From positions 1 through 64,000 of the forward strand of contig JAPPOQ010000012.1 in the NCBI GenBank assembly GCA_028817895.1: a DNA stretch of 64,000 bases, written 5' to 3'. Positions within the stretch are counted from its first letter, which is position 1. Each line of letters opens with the position of its first letter. Below, piece after piece: positions 1-8,565 of the stretch. A program made the position numbers and the translations under genes. The notes beneath the pieces were generated by a model that saw nothing but the letters and a program-made list of their open reading frames with translations, made no database searches and was not told where the DNA came from. Source of the stretch: Ahrensia sp. Its GTDB lineage: Bacteria; Pseudomonadota; Alphaproteobacteria; Rhizobiales; Rhizobiaceae.

Positions 1-99
1 CACGAACTTGTGGTGCCCGCACCACGGCGTCGCACGCGCCTTGTCAGGTCACAAATTTCCTGCGCTCAAACGATTCAATCGGGACGAGATTTGCTCTAG
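1..99 (+). repeat. dispersed intergenic repeat, copy 1
   Basis: About 99 bases that match the reverse complement of 54461-54560 with roughly seven mismatches. The unit starts with a perfect hairpin (GTGGTG, loop CCCG, CACCAC) at 9-24 and ends with the conserved tail GAGATTTGCTCTAG. It may extend left of the window. It sits just downstream of the last gene of the ABC-transporter operon. It was found by direct comparison of the two stretches; no repeat database was consulted. Confidence 0.85.
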
Positions 100-109
100 C
101 GCAAAGGCC

Positions 110-814
110 TCAATGTCCGAAATAGGCGGCGGCGAGCCGATCATCTCCAGCCAGCTCTTCAGCACTGCCCTCGGCAACCAGTCGCCCCGTTTCCAGCACA
201 TGGATACGTTCGGCCAAGCTCAGCGCGAAATTTGCATTCTGCTCCGTAATCAACACGGTAAGCGAAAACTCGTCACGCAATCGGTGCAGGACATCGGCGA
301 TTTCCAGACACACTTTGGGCGCGAGGCCGATCGTCGGTTCATCGACCAGCAGAAGTTTCGGACTGGTCATGAGCGCCCGACCCAACGACACCATCTGCCG
401 CTCGCCGCCGGATTGGCTGGCTGTCTCTTGCGACTCACGTTCTTCCAGACGCGGGAACAGCTTGTGCACCATCTCCAGATTGCGCTCGATATCGTCGCGC
501 GCCGTAAAGGCTCCGACCAGCAGATTGTCCCGCACGCTCATATAGGGAAACAGATTGAACCGCTCCGGCGCGTAGCCGACGCCCAGACGAACAATGTCCT
601 TCGGCTTCAATTTTGCAATCTGCGTACCATCCAGCGTGATGGTGCCGCGCATCTGCGTGAGGCCCATAATGCTGTCGAGCAGCGTCGACTTTCCTGCACC
701 ATTGGCCCCAATGATCGCGATGATGCTGCCCTGCTCAACGCTGAGGCTGACATCATGAAGCGCCTGGGCCTTGCCGTAGAACGCGCTCAACTGATCGATT
801 TCCAGAAGCGCCAT
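110..814 (-). CDS. ABC transporter ATP-binding protein, LivF type
   Basis: One of two ATPases of a branched-chain-amino-acid-type (HAAT family) importer; it hydrolyses ATP at the cytoplasmic face. Visible motifs are Walker A GANGAGKST near residue 37, the signature SGGERQMVSLGRAL near 136, and Walker B LLLVDEPTIGLAP. At 234 residues it has normal LivF length. I chose the ATG at 814, which overlaps the TGA of the upstream ATPase by one base; a GTG three bases further upstream is the alternative. It is the last gene of a five-gene transporter operon. HAAT systems carry amino acids, amides, urea or amines, so the family does not fix the substrate. The operator upstream of the operon ties it to the microcompartment genes. 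Confidence 0.93.
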   Translation of the reverse strand: MALLEIDQLSAFYGKAQALHDVSLSVEQGSIIAIIGANGAGKSTLLDSIMGLTQMRGTITLDGTQIAKLKPKDIVRLGVGYAPERFNLFPYMSVRDNLLVGAFTARDDIERNLEMVHKLFPRLEERESQETASQSGGERQMVSLGRALMTSPKLLLVDEPTIGLAPKVCLEIADVLHRLRDEFSLTVLITEQNANFALSLAERIHVLETGRLVAEGSAEELAGDDRLAAAYFGH

Positions 815-1545
815 CACGCCGCTCCCAGATAAGAGGCGCGCACATCCGCATCGGCGATCACTTCCGCATAGGAGCCATCAGCGATCAGGCGGCCCTGATC
901 GATGGCAATGGCCCGGTCGATCAACGGTTCCAGCGCTTTCAGGTCATGGCTGACGATCAGGAATGTCATGCCGTCATCGCGCATGGATTGCACCAGAGAT
1001 GACATGATGGCGATCTCATTGACGGTGAGACCGGCAAAAACTTCATCAAGCAACATGAGCCTCGGCGCCGTCGCTAGCGTTCGCGCCATTTCAAGCTTGC
1101 GCAGATCGCCCATGGAAAGTTCGGATGGCTGGCGCTGCAATTGCTCTTTCGTCAGCCCGACGGAGAGCGCAAGCTCGCTTTCTCGATCATGGTTCGGCCC
1201 ATACCGGATCATCTGCCAGATAGAATCCGGCATCAGGCCAACCCGGATGTTCTCCGCAACCGACATGTCCGAGAAGGGGCGCGGAACTTGATAGGTACGG
1301 CTGACACCGGCGCGGATACGCCGTGGTGTCGGCAGGTGCGATATGTCTGTGCCATCAAGCGCGATATGCCCTGCATCCTGCCTCAATTCGCCCATGATTT
1401 GGCTGAAAATGGTTGTCTTGCCCGCGCCGTTGGGCCCGATGAGACCCACCGACTCCCCCGGCTTCACGGAAAACGACACCTCATTGGTGGCAACCAGCCC
1501 GCCAAAGCGCTTCACCAGCCCTTTGATGTCGAGCGCCGCACTCAT
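814..1545 (-). CDS. ABC transporter ATP-binding protein, LivG type
   Basis: Second ATPase of the HAAT-family importer. It shows Walker A GPNGAGKTT near residue 37, the signature region LSMGDLRKLEMARTLA, and Walker B LMLLDEVFAGL. The signature LSMGD replaces the more common LSGGQ, a difference also seen in LivG relatives. The 243-residue length is ordinary. Its ATG overlaps the permease stop codon (ATGA), so translational coupling is likely. It is expected to form a heterodimer with the LivF-type subunit beneath the two permeases. Confidence 0.93.
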   Translation of the reverse strand: MSAALDIKGLVKRFGGLVATNEVSFSVKPGESVGLIGPNGAGKTTIFSQIMGELRQDAGHIALDGTDISHLPTPRRIRAGVSRTYQVPRPFSDMSVAENIRVGLMPDSIWQMIRYGPNHDRESELALSVGLTKEQLQRQPSELSMGDLRKLEMARTLATAPRLMLLDEVFAGLTVNEIAIMSSLVQSMRDDGMTFLIVSHDLKALEPLIDRAIAIDQGRLIADGSYAEVIADADVRASYLGAA

Positions 1546-2483
1546 GGTGCCCTTCGCAGCCTTGCGGCGGCATCCGTGACGAGGCTCGCAAGCCCCTTCG
1601 GCTGCACCATGTAGAGGATGAGCGCCAGTCCGGCATAGACCATGTAGCGCTCCGCCCCCGGCAACCAGGGCCGCAAATATTCAAGCAGGAAGGTGAGAAA
1701 GAAAGCCCCGATGATCGGCCCGACTATTGTTCCCGCGCCACCGATCAAGGCCGCGACAATGATGGTGAAAACGAAATTGATGTCGAACAGGGCGCGGGGC
1801 GCGATCGACCCCAGATAGTGAATATAGACCGCGCCGCCGAGACCCGCGATGAAAGCGCTCGTCAAAAATGCGATCATCTTCAGCCGCGTCGGCGACAAGC
1901 CAGAGCCCGCAACTGCATCTTCATTCATGCCGATTGCCCACAGCGCCGTGCCGAGGCGGGTGCGCATCAAAAGCCATGTGGAAAGCGCAATCGCCAACAT
2001 CAGCGAAACCGACATGTAATAGCCATTTGCCGCGCCGCGGGTCAGTGTCGGCAGGCCGGACATGCCGCGTGTTCCGCCCGTCAGATCGGGCCGGATCACC
2101 TGCACGAGTTGGTAGATCAGTTCCATCATGGCGAGCGTCACCAGCGCGAAATAGCTGCCGCGTATTCTGAGCGCGGGAAGCAACACGATCAGGCCGCCGA
2201 TCATGGTCGCGATGACTGCAAGTGGAATGGAGACTTCAACCGGCACGCCGAAACGTTTGGTCAGAATCGCAGTCGTGTAAGCGCCAATCCCGATCAGAAA
2301 TGTGTGGCCGAAGCTGATATAGCCGGTGCGGCCGGAGAGAGCGTCCCAACTGATGGCGAATATCGCGAGAAAATTCGCAAAGATCAGCGTCCGCAATGTT
2401 CCGCGCGAGACGAACTCCGGCAGCACAAACATGCCGCCGATGAAGGCGGCCCAGAGCACATAGTGATACCAGCGCAGGCCCAC
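1542..2483 (-). CDS. ABC transporter permease, LivM type
   Basis: Polytopic inner-membrane permease of the HAAT importer. Hydrophobic segments run through the whole protein, and the family EAA-like cytoplasmic loop is visible (GMNEDAVAGSGLSPTRLKMIAF). I placed the start at the GTG at 2483, four bases after the stop of the LivH-type gene, with GAAGAG upstream as a weak ribosome-binding site. This gives 313 residues. A TTG at 2507 would overlap LivH and add eight residues. The gene lies between the LivH-type permease and the two ATPases, the standard order for this family. Confidence 0.9.
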   Translation of the reverse strand: MGLRWYHYVLWAAFIGGMFVLPEFVSRGTLRTLIFANFLAIFAISWDALSGRTGYISFGHTFLIGIGAYTTAILTKRFGVPVEVSIPLAVIATMIGGLIVLLPALRIRGSYFALVTLAMMELIYQLVQVIRPDLTGGTRGMSGLPTLTRGAANGYYMSVSLMLAIALSTWLLMRTRLGTALWAIGMNEDAVAGSGLSPTRLKMIAFLTSAFIAGLGGAVYIHYLGSIAPRALFDINFVFTIIVAALIGGAGTIVGPIIGAFFLTFLLEYLRPWLPGAERYMVYAGLALILYMVQPKGLASLVTDAAARLRRAP

Positions 2484-2487
2484 GTAG

Positions 2488-3339
2488 CTACAACTCTTCG
2501 CGGCCAAGCAGGCCCTGCGGACGCAGAACCAGAATCGCGATGATCAGGACCATGGTAAAGACGCCGCGTAATTCCGGCGCGATGAGACTGGACGTCAAAA
2601 CTTCCAGAAATCCGATGATGTGGGCGACCAGCAATGTACCCATGATCGAGCCAATGCCACCGACAATCACAACAGCAACCGCAACGATGAGTGGCGCGAC
2701 CCACATGCCGGGATAAAGCTGCGTGTAGCTTGCAAAAAACACGCCCGCGATGGCGCCAAGCGTGCCGGATATTGCCCATGTGGTCATGTTGACGCGGTTG
2801 GCGTCGATGCCGGAAATCGCAGCGCCTTTGGCGTCCATCGAAACCGCTTGCATGGCCCGGCCCATATGGGTGAAGCGCACATAAGCCCACAGCGCGATCA
2901 GGATGATCCAGCTGGCTATGGCGGCAAACAGGTTTGAATAGGGAATGGCCGCCCCGGCCACGCGTTCGACACCGGGAATGATGGGCAGTAGGATCTTTGA
3001 ACTGTCTCCAAAGGCGAAGACTACCGCATATTGCAGAAAGACCGCCAGAATGAGCGAGGATATCTCAATGGCGACGTGATTGCCTTTCAGAGGCTTCACC
3101 AGAAGCTGATATTTCAGCACCCCCATCGCGCAGCCAAAAATTCCGGCGAGTGCGACGCCTGCAAATTTCGGCAGGCCAAGCGTTTGCGCGAAATGGAAGT
3201 AGACGTAACCGCCGATCAGAAGATAAGCGCCATAAGCCAGATTCAGAACGCGGCCCACGCTGAAGATCAGCGTGAAGCCGACGGCAATGAGCGCGTAGAG
3301 ACCGCTGAGCAAAAGCCCCTGGATCAGCACCTGAAGCAT
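2488..3339 (-). CDS. ABC transporter permease, LivH type
   Basis: Inner-membrane permease paired with the LivM-type subunit. The N-terminus (LIQGLLLSGLYALIAVGFTLIFSVGRVLNLAYGA, not quoted in full) is the typical LivH/UrtB opening. There are about eight hydrophobic stretches and a cytoplasmic loop containing AMQAVSMDAKGAAISGID. At 283 residues it is of normal length. It follows the binding-protein gene by 76 bases and belongs to the same transcription unit. No strong ribosome-binding site is visible before the ATG. Confidence 0.92.
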   Translation of the reverse strand: MLQVLIQGLLLSGLYALIAVGFTLIFSVGRVLNLAYGAYLLIGGYVYFHFAQTLGLPKFAGVALAGIFGCAMGVLKYQLLVKPLKGNHVAIEISSLILAVFLQYAVVFAFGDSSKILLPIIPGVERVAGAAIPYSNLFAAIASWIILIALWAYVRFTHMGRAMQAVSMDAKGAAISGIDANRVNMTTWAISGTLGAIAGVFFASYTQLYPGMWVAPLIVAVAVVIVGGIGSIMGTLLVAHIIGFLEVLTSSLIAPELRGVFTMVLIIAILVLRPQGLLGREEL

Positions 3340-3415
3340 GGTTCAGCCGTCTCGTCCGGCACCAAAAACACTGCGCATCGACGCCTCTTCCACATCGACG
3401 CGCATGTTTGGTGGC

Positions 3416-4714
3416 TTACTGTTTCACCCAGCTTGGCAGTTCAAACTCAGTGGTGGCGTATTCAAACGGATAGACCACACCGACCGAACCGTCTTCCTTC
3501 CACTGGACAACAACCATGGAGGGCTGCGCATCGTCGTAAGGCGCAGTAAGGTCAAAACGAGCATTGTGGGGATAGGTGCGCTGCGTCACTTCTTCCACCT
3601 CATCCTTGCCCCAGAAGGCATAGCGCAGCCACAGTTTGCCATCGAGTTCCAGCTTCAGGTCCTGTTTCTCCATCTCTGCGGCCCATTTCTTGGCATCGCC
3701 AAAGCCGCCAGCAGCTTCAGCTGCAGCCATGGCCTGCTTCAGGCCATAATAGGCATTGAAGCCGTTGAAGTGCGGGACGCGCGGACGTGAGTCATATTTT
3801 GCCTGATAGCGCTTCACGAAATCCGCGCTGGTCGGGTCCAGCTTGAAGCCCACGGAAGGGAGCGGCGAAAGGGTGGAGATACCGCCACCGGCTCCGCCCG
3901 TGTCTTCCCAATACTCCATGCCCAACGCAGCCACATTGACGCCCGTCATGGCCATCGGCACCTGCAATTTCACATATTGCGAGGAGATGACCTGGCTGTT
4001 TACCGAACTGACCTGATAGATGAAGTCTGCCCCAGAAGCCTGCGCCTTGGAGAAGATCGGTGCAAAGTCGTTCGTGCCGATATCATATGTGATGACTTCC
4101 TTGACCTCGATGCCGGCGACCGGCGCCAGCGCTTCCGTCACAAGGCCCGTGATCGCCTGACCGAAGGCTGTGTCTTCCGCCAATATGACCACGCTTTCAA
4201 AGCCCATTTTGTTCTTCAGGACATCCTTGCCAAAGTTGATGTAGAGCGTCGCCAGCGCTTCGTCGGAGGCGATGTTCATGAAGTAGGGCGCCATCGTGTC
4301 AGGGTCTTCCACCACCATGTCGATGATGGTGATCGAACTCGTCCATGTGTCGAGCGTGGGGATCTGGTATTCGCGCATGCGCGGAATCCAGCCCAGGCTC
4401 ACATCATCGATGGAACCGGAGATGATGAAATCAACTTCCTCGGTTTCCGCCAGATATTCGTAGGCCTTCACGCCCTCCGTCACGTCCTCCTGCGTATCGG
4501 CGGTGACCAGTTTGATCTGCTCGCCCATCACGCCACCGGCTGCATTCAACTCCTCAATCGCCATTTCCGCACCGCGCAGCGTCGAAAGCCCCGTGTCAGA
4601 GGAAGTTGAGCCGATGAAGCCAACCTTGATCTCGGCAAAGGCAGCGCTGCTCATCAGCCCGGCGGCTGCAACGCCGGCCAGCGCAAGATTGCGCAAGGAT
4701 TTGAGTTTCGACAT
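3416..4714 (-). CDS. periplasmic substrate-binding protein of HAAT-type ABC importer
   Basis: First gene of the transporter operon; it would capture the substrate in the periplasm. The ATG at 4714 was chosen because GGGAGG sits seven bases upstream and a clear Sec signal peptide follows (KSLRNLALAGVAAAG, cleavage near AFAEIKVGF). The mature part begins with the family phrase IKVGFIGSTSSDTGLSTLRGAEMAIEELN (shortened here). It contains the paired lobes of a type I periplasmic-binding fold, as in LivJ, UrtA, AmiC and FmdD proteins. Length is about 432 residues. The ligand cannot be read from the sequence. An operator-like palindrome at 4781-4797, shared with three other promoters here, indicates co-regulation with the microcompartment genes. 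Confidence 0.92.
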   Translation of the reverse strand: MSKLKSLRNLALAGVAAAGLMSSAAFAEIKVGFIGSTSSDTGLSTLRGAEMAIEELNAAGGVMGEQIKLVTADTQEDVTEGVKAYEYLAETEEVDFIISGSIDDVSLGWIPRMREYQIPTLDTWTSSITIIDMVVEDPDTMAPYFMNIASDEALATLYINFGKDVLKNKMGFESVVILAEDTAFGQAITGLVTEALAPVAGIEVKEVITYDIGTNDFAPIFSKAQASGADFIYQVSSVNSQVISSQYVKLQVPMAMTGVNVAALGMEYWEDTGGAGGGISTLSPLPSVGFKLDPTSADFVKRYQAKYDSRPRVPHFNGFNAYYGLKQAMAAAEAAGGFGDAKKWAAEMEKQDLKLELDGKLWLRYAFWGKDEVEEVTQRTYPHNARFDLTAPYDDAQPSMVVVQWKEDGSVGVVYPFEYATTEFELPSWVKQ

Positions 4715-4780
4715 GAGGGTCCCTCCCATTGATGGTTCCTGTGTGGCGTCCACAAAGGCCGTATGCTCCCGGCCCTCGCT

Positions 4781-4797
4781 TTGTATACAGTATCCAA
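4781..4797. promoter_or_regulatory. putative GntR operator, site A (transporter operon)
   Basis: TTGTATACAGTATCCAA is a 17-base palindrome of the form TTG-N-ATAC-N-GTAT-N-CAA. It lies 67 bases upstream of the binding-protein ATG. Near-identical sites occur at 11728, 17567 and 17628. The spacing and symmetry suit a FadR-subfamily GntR dimer, and such a regulator is encoded at 17682. Binding is inferred. Confidence 0.75.
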
Positions 4798-4871
4798 ACA
4801 GCCGGGTGGGGTCGCGTCAAACCTTTTCTGTGGTCGGCAAAGTGATGCTGGAGGCTCCGCCCTTCGCCATC

Positions 4872-4944
4872 ATGTCGTCATCGCGGGCCTTGTGCCAGAA
4901 ATCCAGAACGACTGGATCCCAGGTACAAGACCCGGGATGACACG
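4872..4944. repeat. dispersed intergenic repeat of a second family
   Basis: This stretch contains GGGCCTTGTGCC, a pair of ATCCAG/CTGGAT half-sites, and a GACCCGGGATGAC end. It resembles 32410-32485, which has the same CAGGCCTTGTGCC...ATCCAGAA arm. Elements with an ATCCAG/CTGGATCC core are common between genes in Hyphomicrobiales (recalled, not searched). It lies between RidA and the transporter operon and could act as a transcription barrier between them. Confidence 0.5.
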
Positions 4945-4977
4945 TCGTGGGGTCGGAACCAGTGGGCAGACCAAGGC

Positions 4978-5385
4978 TCAATCGAAGGCGATGCGGCCTT
5001 CGCTGTCATGGATGATCGCATCGACATCGATCTCGACCACCATGCCGGGTTGCGACAATCCTGCCTGCACGCCAGTGAGCACCGGGTCGATACCAGCAAA
5101 GACTTCCCCATGAGCACGAATAAATCCACCGGCTTGCGACAGATCAGTCAGATAAGCGCGGCTGCGCATGACATGGGAGAGATTGGCACCGACTTCGCGC
5201 AACGCATTTTCTATACGCCCGAGAACATAGATCGTCTGCGCATAGGCATCACCGGGCGCGTGCAGCTTGCCGCTTGGTTCAATGGCGGTGGTTCCGGCGA
5301 CAGAAACGAATGGCCCGACGCGCTTGGCGCGTGAATAGCTGCCGACTTCTTCGAAACGCCCACCACCCCGATGTTTGATGATCAT
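4978..5385 (-). CDS. RidA/YjgF-family protein
   Basis: A 135-residue single-domain protein of the RidA superfamily. Members hydrolyse reactive enamine/imine intermediates to 2-oxo compounds or act on related amide chemistry. Typical features are the GTTAIEPSGKLH turn, the middle segment AYAQTIYVLGRIENALREVGA, and the late RAYLTDLSQ. The conserved C-terminal stretch is GMVVEIDVDAII. The arginine and glutamate positions used by RidA deaminases look partly shifted, so the exact activity is uncertain. The ATG overlaps the upstream dehydrogenase stop (ATGA). It is the last gene of the microcompartment operon, which fits a pathway that generates imines during amine oxidation. Whether it is encapsulated is unknown. 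Confidence 0.85.
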   Translation of the reverse strand: MIIKHRGGGRFEEVGSYSRAKRVGPFVSVAGTTAIEPSGKLHAPGDAYAQTIYVLGRIENALREVGANLSHVMRSRAYLTDLSQAGGFIRAHGEVFAGIDPVLTGVQAGLSQPGMVVEIDVDAIIHDSEGRIAFD

Positions 5386-6566
5386 GTCGACAATCCAAGC
5401 CGATTTCGAATGGCATCCGCGGCGGCGTGAAGCGCTTGCGTCTCGTCTTGGCTCAATCGCAGTTTTTCCACTTCGATGAGACCGCTTCTGCCTAGATGCG
5501 CCGGAACGCCAACCACAACACCGGAAATGCCGTATTCGCCCTCCAGCAGTACAGAAACCGGGACGCTTCCGCTCGTCGCGCCACGCATATGATTCAACAA
5601 CTCGATTGTGGAATGCGCAGGAGCGATGGTCGCCGATCCCGACTTCTTCAGCGCCACAACCTGCCCGCCCCCGGTAACGGCATCCTTGACGCAGGCTTCG
5701 ATCTGATCGTCGGTCAAAAACCGCTCCAGCCGTCTTCCCTTGATGCGCGCCAGCGAAGTGATCGGCGCCATCTCCTCACCATGGCTGCCCAGTGTGATGG
5801 CGCTCACATCGGCGGGCGTTACGCCCGCTGCTTTTGCGAGCGCGTGTCGGAACCGGCTCGAATCCAGCGTGCCGGCCATGCCAAGAACCCGCTCACGTGG
5901 AAATTGCGTTGCCCGCAACATTTCAAACGTCATCTCATCAAGCGGATTTGTGATGACAATGACCACCGCGTTGGGAGCGCTCGAAGTGATCGCCTCGGCA
6001 GCGGAGCGAATGACGCGGGCATTGGTATTGATCAGATCAGCGCGCGTCATGCCCGGCGCCCGCGCGCGCCCTGCTGTGACCACCACCACATCGGCTCCGG
6101 CGACCATGGAGAGGTCTTCCGCGCCCGTGCAGCGGGTTCTGGCGCCCGTGATTCCGCTCATATGATTGAGATCGAGCGCCGTGGCAGCCGCTAGACCCGG
6201 CGCGATATCGATGAGAATAATCTCGTCCGCCATGTCTGCCAACGCCGCGAGATGGGCAACGTTGCCGCCAACTCCTCCCGCGCCGATCAGCGCGATCTTG
6301 GCGAAACGTGAGGCTTTCATGGCTGGTGCAGAGCGGGGTGCAACCCAACGCGCACTGCGTTTGTACAGTTGGCGCCGCATCGCGGTGTTGCCATCGCTGC
6401 GGACCGATTGCGGCTTTTCAAGAGGGCCTTCGACGAGCCGCAGCCCGATACGTTCAGCCGTTTCGCGCGCAACGTCGGTCACGATATCGCCGGGCAGAAT
6501 TTCAAAGACGATGCGCCCGCGCTGGCGCGCATCCTCGATCAGTTCTGAACCGACGATCCGGGCCAT
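5382..6566 (-). CDS. malate/lactate-dehydrogenase-like protein with BMC-type N-terminal extension
   Basis: Residues from about 86 onward form an NAD-dependent LDH/MDH fold: Rossmann motif IALIGAGGVGGNVAHL, substrate loop region GRARAPGMTRADLI, VIVITNPLDEM, and catalytic histidine segment ITLGSHGEEMAPI. The first 50 residues (ILPGDIVTDVARETAERIGLRLVE) resemble the short 'ITPxARdxAxExGI' segment found at the start of several Eut/Pdu microcompartment proteins. They are followed by a basic linker. At 394 residues it is about 80 longer than ordinary MDH. It is translationally coupled to BMC-T upstream and RidA downstream. A likely role is NAD+ regeneration or 2-hydroxyacid oxidation inside the shell. 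The extension is seen; its targeting role is inferred. Confidence 0.83.
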   Translation of the reverse strand: MARIVGSELIEDARQRGRIVFEILPGDIVTDVARETAERIGLRLVEGPLEKPQSVRSDGNTAMRRQLYKRSARWVAPRSAPAMKASRFAKIALIGAGGVGGNVAHLAALADMADEIILIDIAPGLAAATALDLNHMSGITGARTRCTGAEDLSMVAGADVVVVTAGRARAPGMTRADLINTNARVIRSAAEAITSSAPNAVVIVITNPLDEMTFEMLRATQFPRERVLGMAGTLDSSRFRHALAKAAGVTPADVSAITLGSHGEEMAPITSLARIKGRRLERFLTDDQIEACVKDAVTGGGQVVALKKSGSATIAPAHSTIELLNHMRGATSGSVPVSVLLEGEYGISGVVVGVPAHLGRSGLIEVEKLRLSQDETQALHAAADAIRNRLGLST

Positions 6567-7189
6567 CAGCCGGGCTGCCCGTCAACGGCCTCGATCGCTT
6601 TAGTGGCTGCTTCGACCGCAGTTTTCACGGAGTTTTCAGAGCCGGAAACGAAGAGGCGCCCGAAGCGGCCAACGGCGCGGATTTCCACCATGTCGATTTC
6701 AGCGGCCTTCTCCGCCTCATTGGCCGCAATCGATATATAGGCCGCCGGAGCGCATTCGATGATGCCGAGAGTCTGCCCCGGAACCAGCAGTGACCCCTTG
6801 CGCCATTTGTTGAGCAACTGCGCTTGATAGGGCTCGACACTGGTGATGATCTGCGTCGATGTGATCGACGGCTTCAACCTGTCCGACATCGCTGCGCCAA
6901 GCTCTGCCAGAAGAGCTTCGCGCGCCATCGTGACTTCGGCGTTTGATTGGGAACGCAGGATGAAGAAGCCGAATTCACGCTCCACCATTTGCGTGGTGGC
7001 TTCGACGGATGAGGCTTTCAGCGCCCGGTCGATCAACTGGAAGACGCCATTGCCGGGCGCCAATTCGCCGATCAGCACGGTATCGCCGGAAAGTGGCACC
7101 GATCCCTGAACGGTCGCTCCGTTGTAGGCGGCGAATTTCGGTTGCAGATTGTCGATCTGCATCAGCGCGCGAATGATGATGCCGCTCAT
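6566..7189 (-). CDS. BMC-T shell protein (tandem BMC domains)
   Basis: A 207-residue microcompartment shell protein with two BMC folds. The first runs to about residue 105 and contains GVFQLIDRALKASSVEATTQM. The second starts near 125 and contains LGIIECAPAAYISIAANEAEKAAEIDMVEIR and the strand GRFGRLFVSGSENSVKTAVEAA (both shortened in practice). BMC-T proteins form pseudohexameric trimers with a large, sometimes gated pore for cofactors. I placed the start at the ATG at 7189, which overlaps the aldehyde dehydrogenase stop (ATGA); a longer frame upstream lies inside that gene. The TGATG overlap with the next gene supports one operon. Confidence 0.88.
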   Translation of the reverse strand: MSGIIIRALMQIDNLQPKFAAYNGATVQGSVPLSGDTVLIGELAPGNGVFQLIDRALKASSVEATTQMVEREFGFFILRSQSNAEVTMAREALLAELGAAMSDRLKPSITSTQIITSVEPYQAQLLNKWRKGSLLVPGQTLGIIECAPAAYISIAANEAEKAAEIDMVEIRAVGRFGRLFVSGSENSVKTAVEAATKAIEAVDGQPG

Positions 7190-8565
7190 GCGCCATACTC
7201 CTGATAAATGTCGCGCCAGGGGCGGTTGGCATAGGCGACCCGCTTGATGTTGATGAGATGCAGCGCCGTCACATTGTCGGATGTTATCGACCCCGACCAC
7301 GTGCCCGTGCCCAGCATGAAAGAAGGTTCCAGATCAGTTGCGTAACCCGCGCCACCGTGAATGGCGGGCACATTCACCAGCACGCGACCTGTGGGTATGG
7401 TGGCAAATTGCGCCACTATCTGCGGATCATCAGCGTGGATGACGGCCGAGTGACCCCAGCCTTCGAACTTCGCGATGGCATGGGCAAGCTCGATCCCATG
7501 CGCGCTGTCTTTCGCCTCATAGAAGGCCAGAACCGGATTGAGCTTCTCTGCCGAAAGCGGACGCTGCCAGCCGACCTCGCTCTCCTCACTCACCAGACAC
7601 TTGGTGCGCGGCGGGATTGAGAACCCCGCAAGCTCGGCAAGCCGCTCCGGTGATTGCCCGACCCGTTCCGGGTTCATCGCCTGGCGGTCCGTAAAGATGA
7701 TCTTTGCGAGACCGTCAGCCTCAGCGGGCGTACAGAAATAGGCACCCTTCAGCTTAAGTTCGTGGCGAAGATCGCGAGCAATCTGCGGATCGGCAATCAC
7801 CGCCTGTTCGGACACGCAGGCCGTGCCGTAGTCAAAGCTTTTGGAAGCGATGATCATCTCGGCGACTTCGCCCAGTTCACGGCGCTTCGATTGATGCACA
7901 TAGCAGGGCACATTGCCTGCTCCCACGGCCAGCGTGGGCTTGCCGCTGGAATAGGCGGCCTTGACCATGCCTGGCCCACCCGTCGCCATCACGACCGAAG
8001 TGCGGCGGTGTTTCATGAGTTCAGCCGTACCCTGAATCGTCACCTGATCAAGACACTGGATCAGACCCTTCGGCGCCCCCATCTGATCTGCGACATTGGC
8101 CATGATGCGCACCACTTCTAGCCCGCACTTGACCCCACGCGGATGCGGTGCGCAGACTATGGCATTGCCGGCCTTCACAGCGGACAGCACTTTGAAAATC
8201 ACGGTCGAACAGGGGTTAGTGACCGGAATCAGCGCCGCCACAACGCCCATTGGTTCGCCGAAAGCCGCGATCTTGGTGGCATCATCGCGCCACAACATGC
8301 CAAGCGTTGTGACATCGCGCAGCCAATCCGCCGTGCCCCGCGCATTCATCAGATCTTTGACGCGTTTGTGGTCTGCATTGCCATAGCCGGTCTCCGCAAC
8401 GGCCATTTCGCCAAGTCTCTTGGCTTCCGGTTCAATCGCATCCGCCATCGCCTGGACGATGGCGTCGATATGAGCGGGGTCCGTGCCGAGGAACTTGCGA
8501 TAGGCGTCAAAGGCCGTTTCCGCGCAGCGCCTCGCAGCGGCGATGGATTTCAAATCGGCGTCCAT
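7186..8565 (-). CDS. CoA-acylating aldehyde dehydrogenase (PduP/EutE/AdhE-N family)
   Basis: A 459-residue aldehyde dehydrogenase of the CoA-acylating group, which converts an aldehyde, CoA and NAD+ to acyl-CoA and NADH. The diagnostic features are the catalytic cysteine in FDYGTACVSEQ near residue 250, the glycine motif ATGGPGMVKAAYSSGKP, and the hinge VNVPAIHGGAGYATDLEPSFMLGTGTWSG (shortened in practice). This group carries the core aldehyde-consuming step of metabolosomes. No extra N- or C-terminal encapsulation tail is obvious. The ATG at 8565 overlaps the upstream TGA by one base. Neither a PduL/PTAC nor an alcohol dehydrogenase accompanies it, unlike Pdu or Eut loci, so the acyl-CoA may be used directly in the cytosol. 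Aldehyde chain length is not deducible. Confidence 0.93.
   Translation of the reverse strand: MDADLKSIAAARRCAETAFDAYRKFLGTDPAHIDAIVQAMADAIEPEAKRLGEMAVAETGYGNADHKRVKDLMNARGTADWLRDVTTLGMLWRDDATKIAAFGEPMGVVAALIPVTNPCSTVIFKVLSAVKAGNAIVCAPHPRGVKCGLEVVRIMANVADQMGAPKGLIQCLDQVTIQGTAELMKHRRTSVVMATGGPGMVKAAYSSGKPTLAVGAGNVPCYVHQSKRRELGEVAEMIIASKSFDYGTACVSEQAVIADPQIARDLRHELKLKGAYFCTPAEADGLAKIIFTDRQAMNPERVGQSPERLAELAGFSIPPRTKCLVSEESEVGWQRPLSAEKLNPVLAFYEAKDSAHGIELAHAIAKFEGWGHSAVIHADDPQIVAQFATIPTGRVLVNVPAIHGGAGYATDLEPSFMLGTGTWSGSITSDNVTALHLINIKRVAYANRPWRDIYQEYGA

Noticed and set aside
8-832. 274-codon plus-strand frame at the left edge
   Set aside because: Antisense to the LivF-type ATPase. Its first residues recur at 54323-54595 only because both lie in the dispersed repeat.
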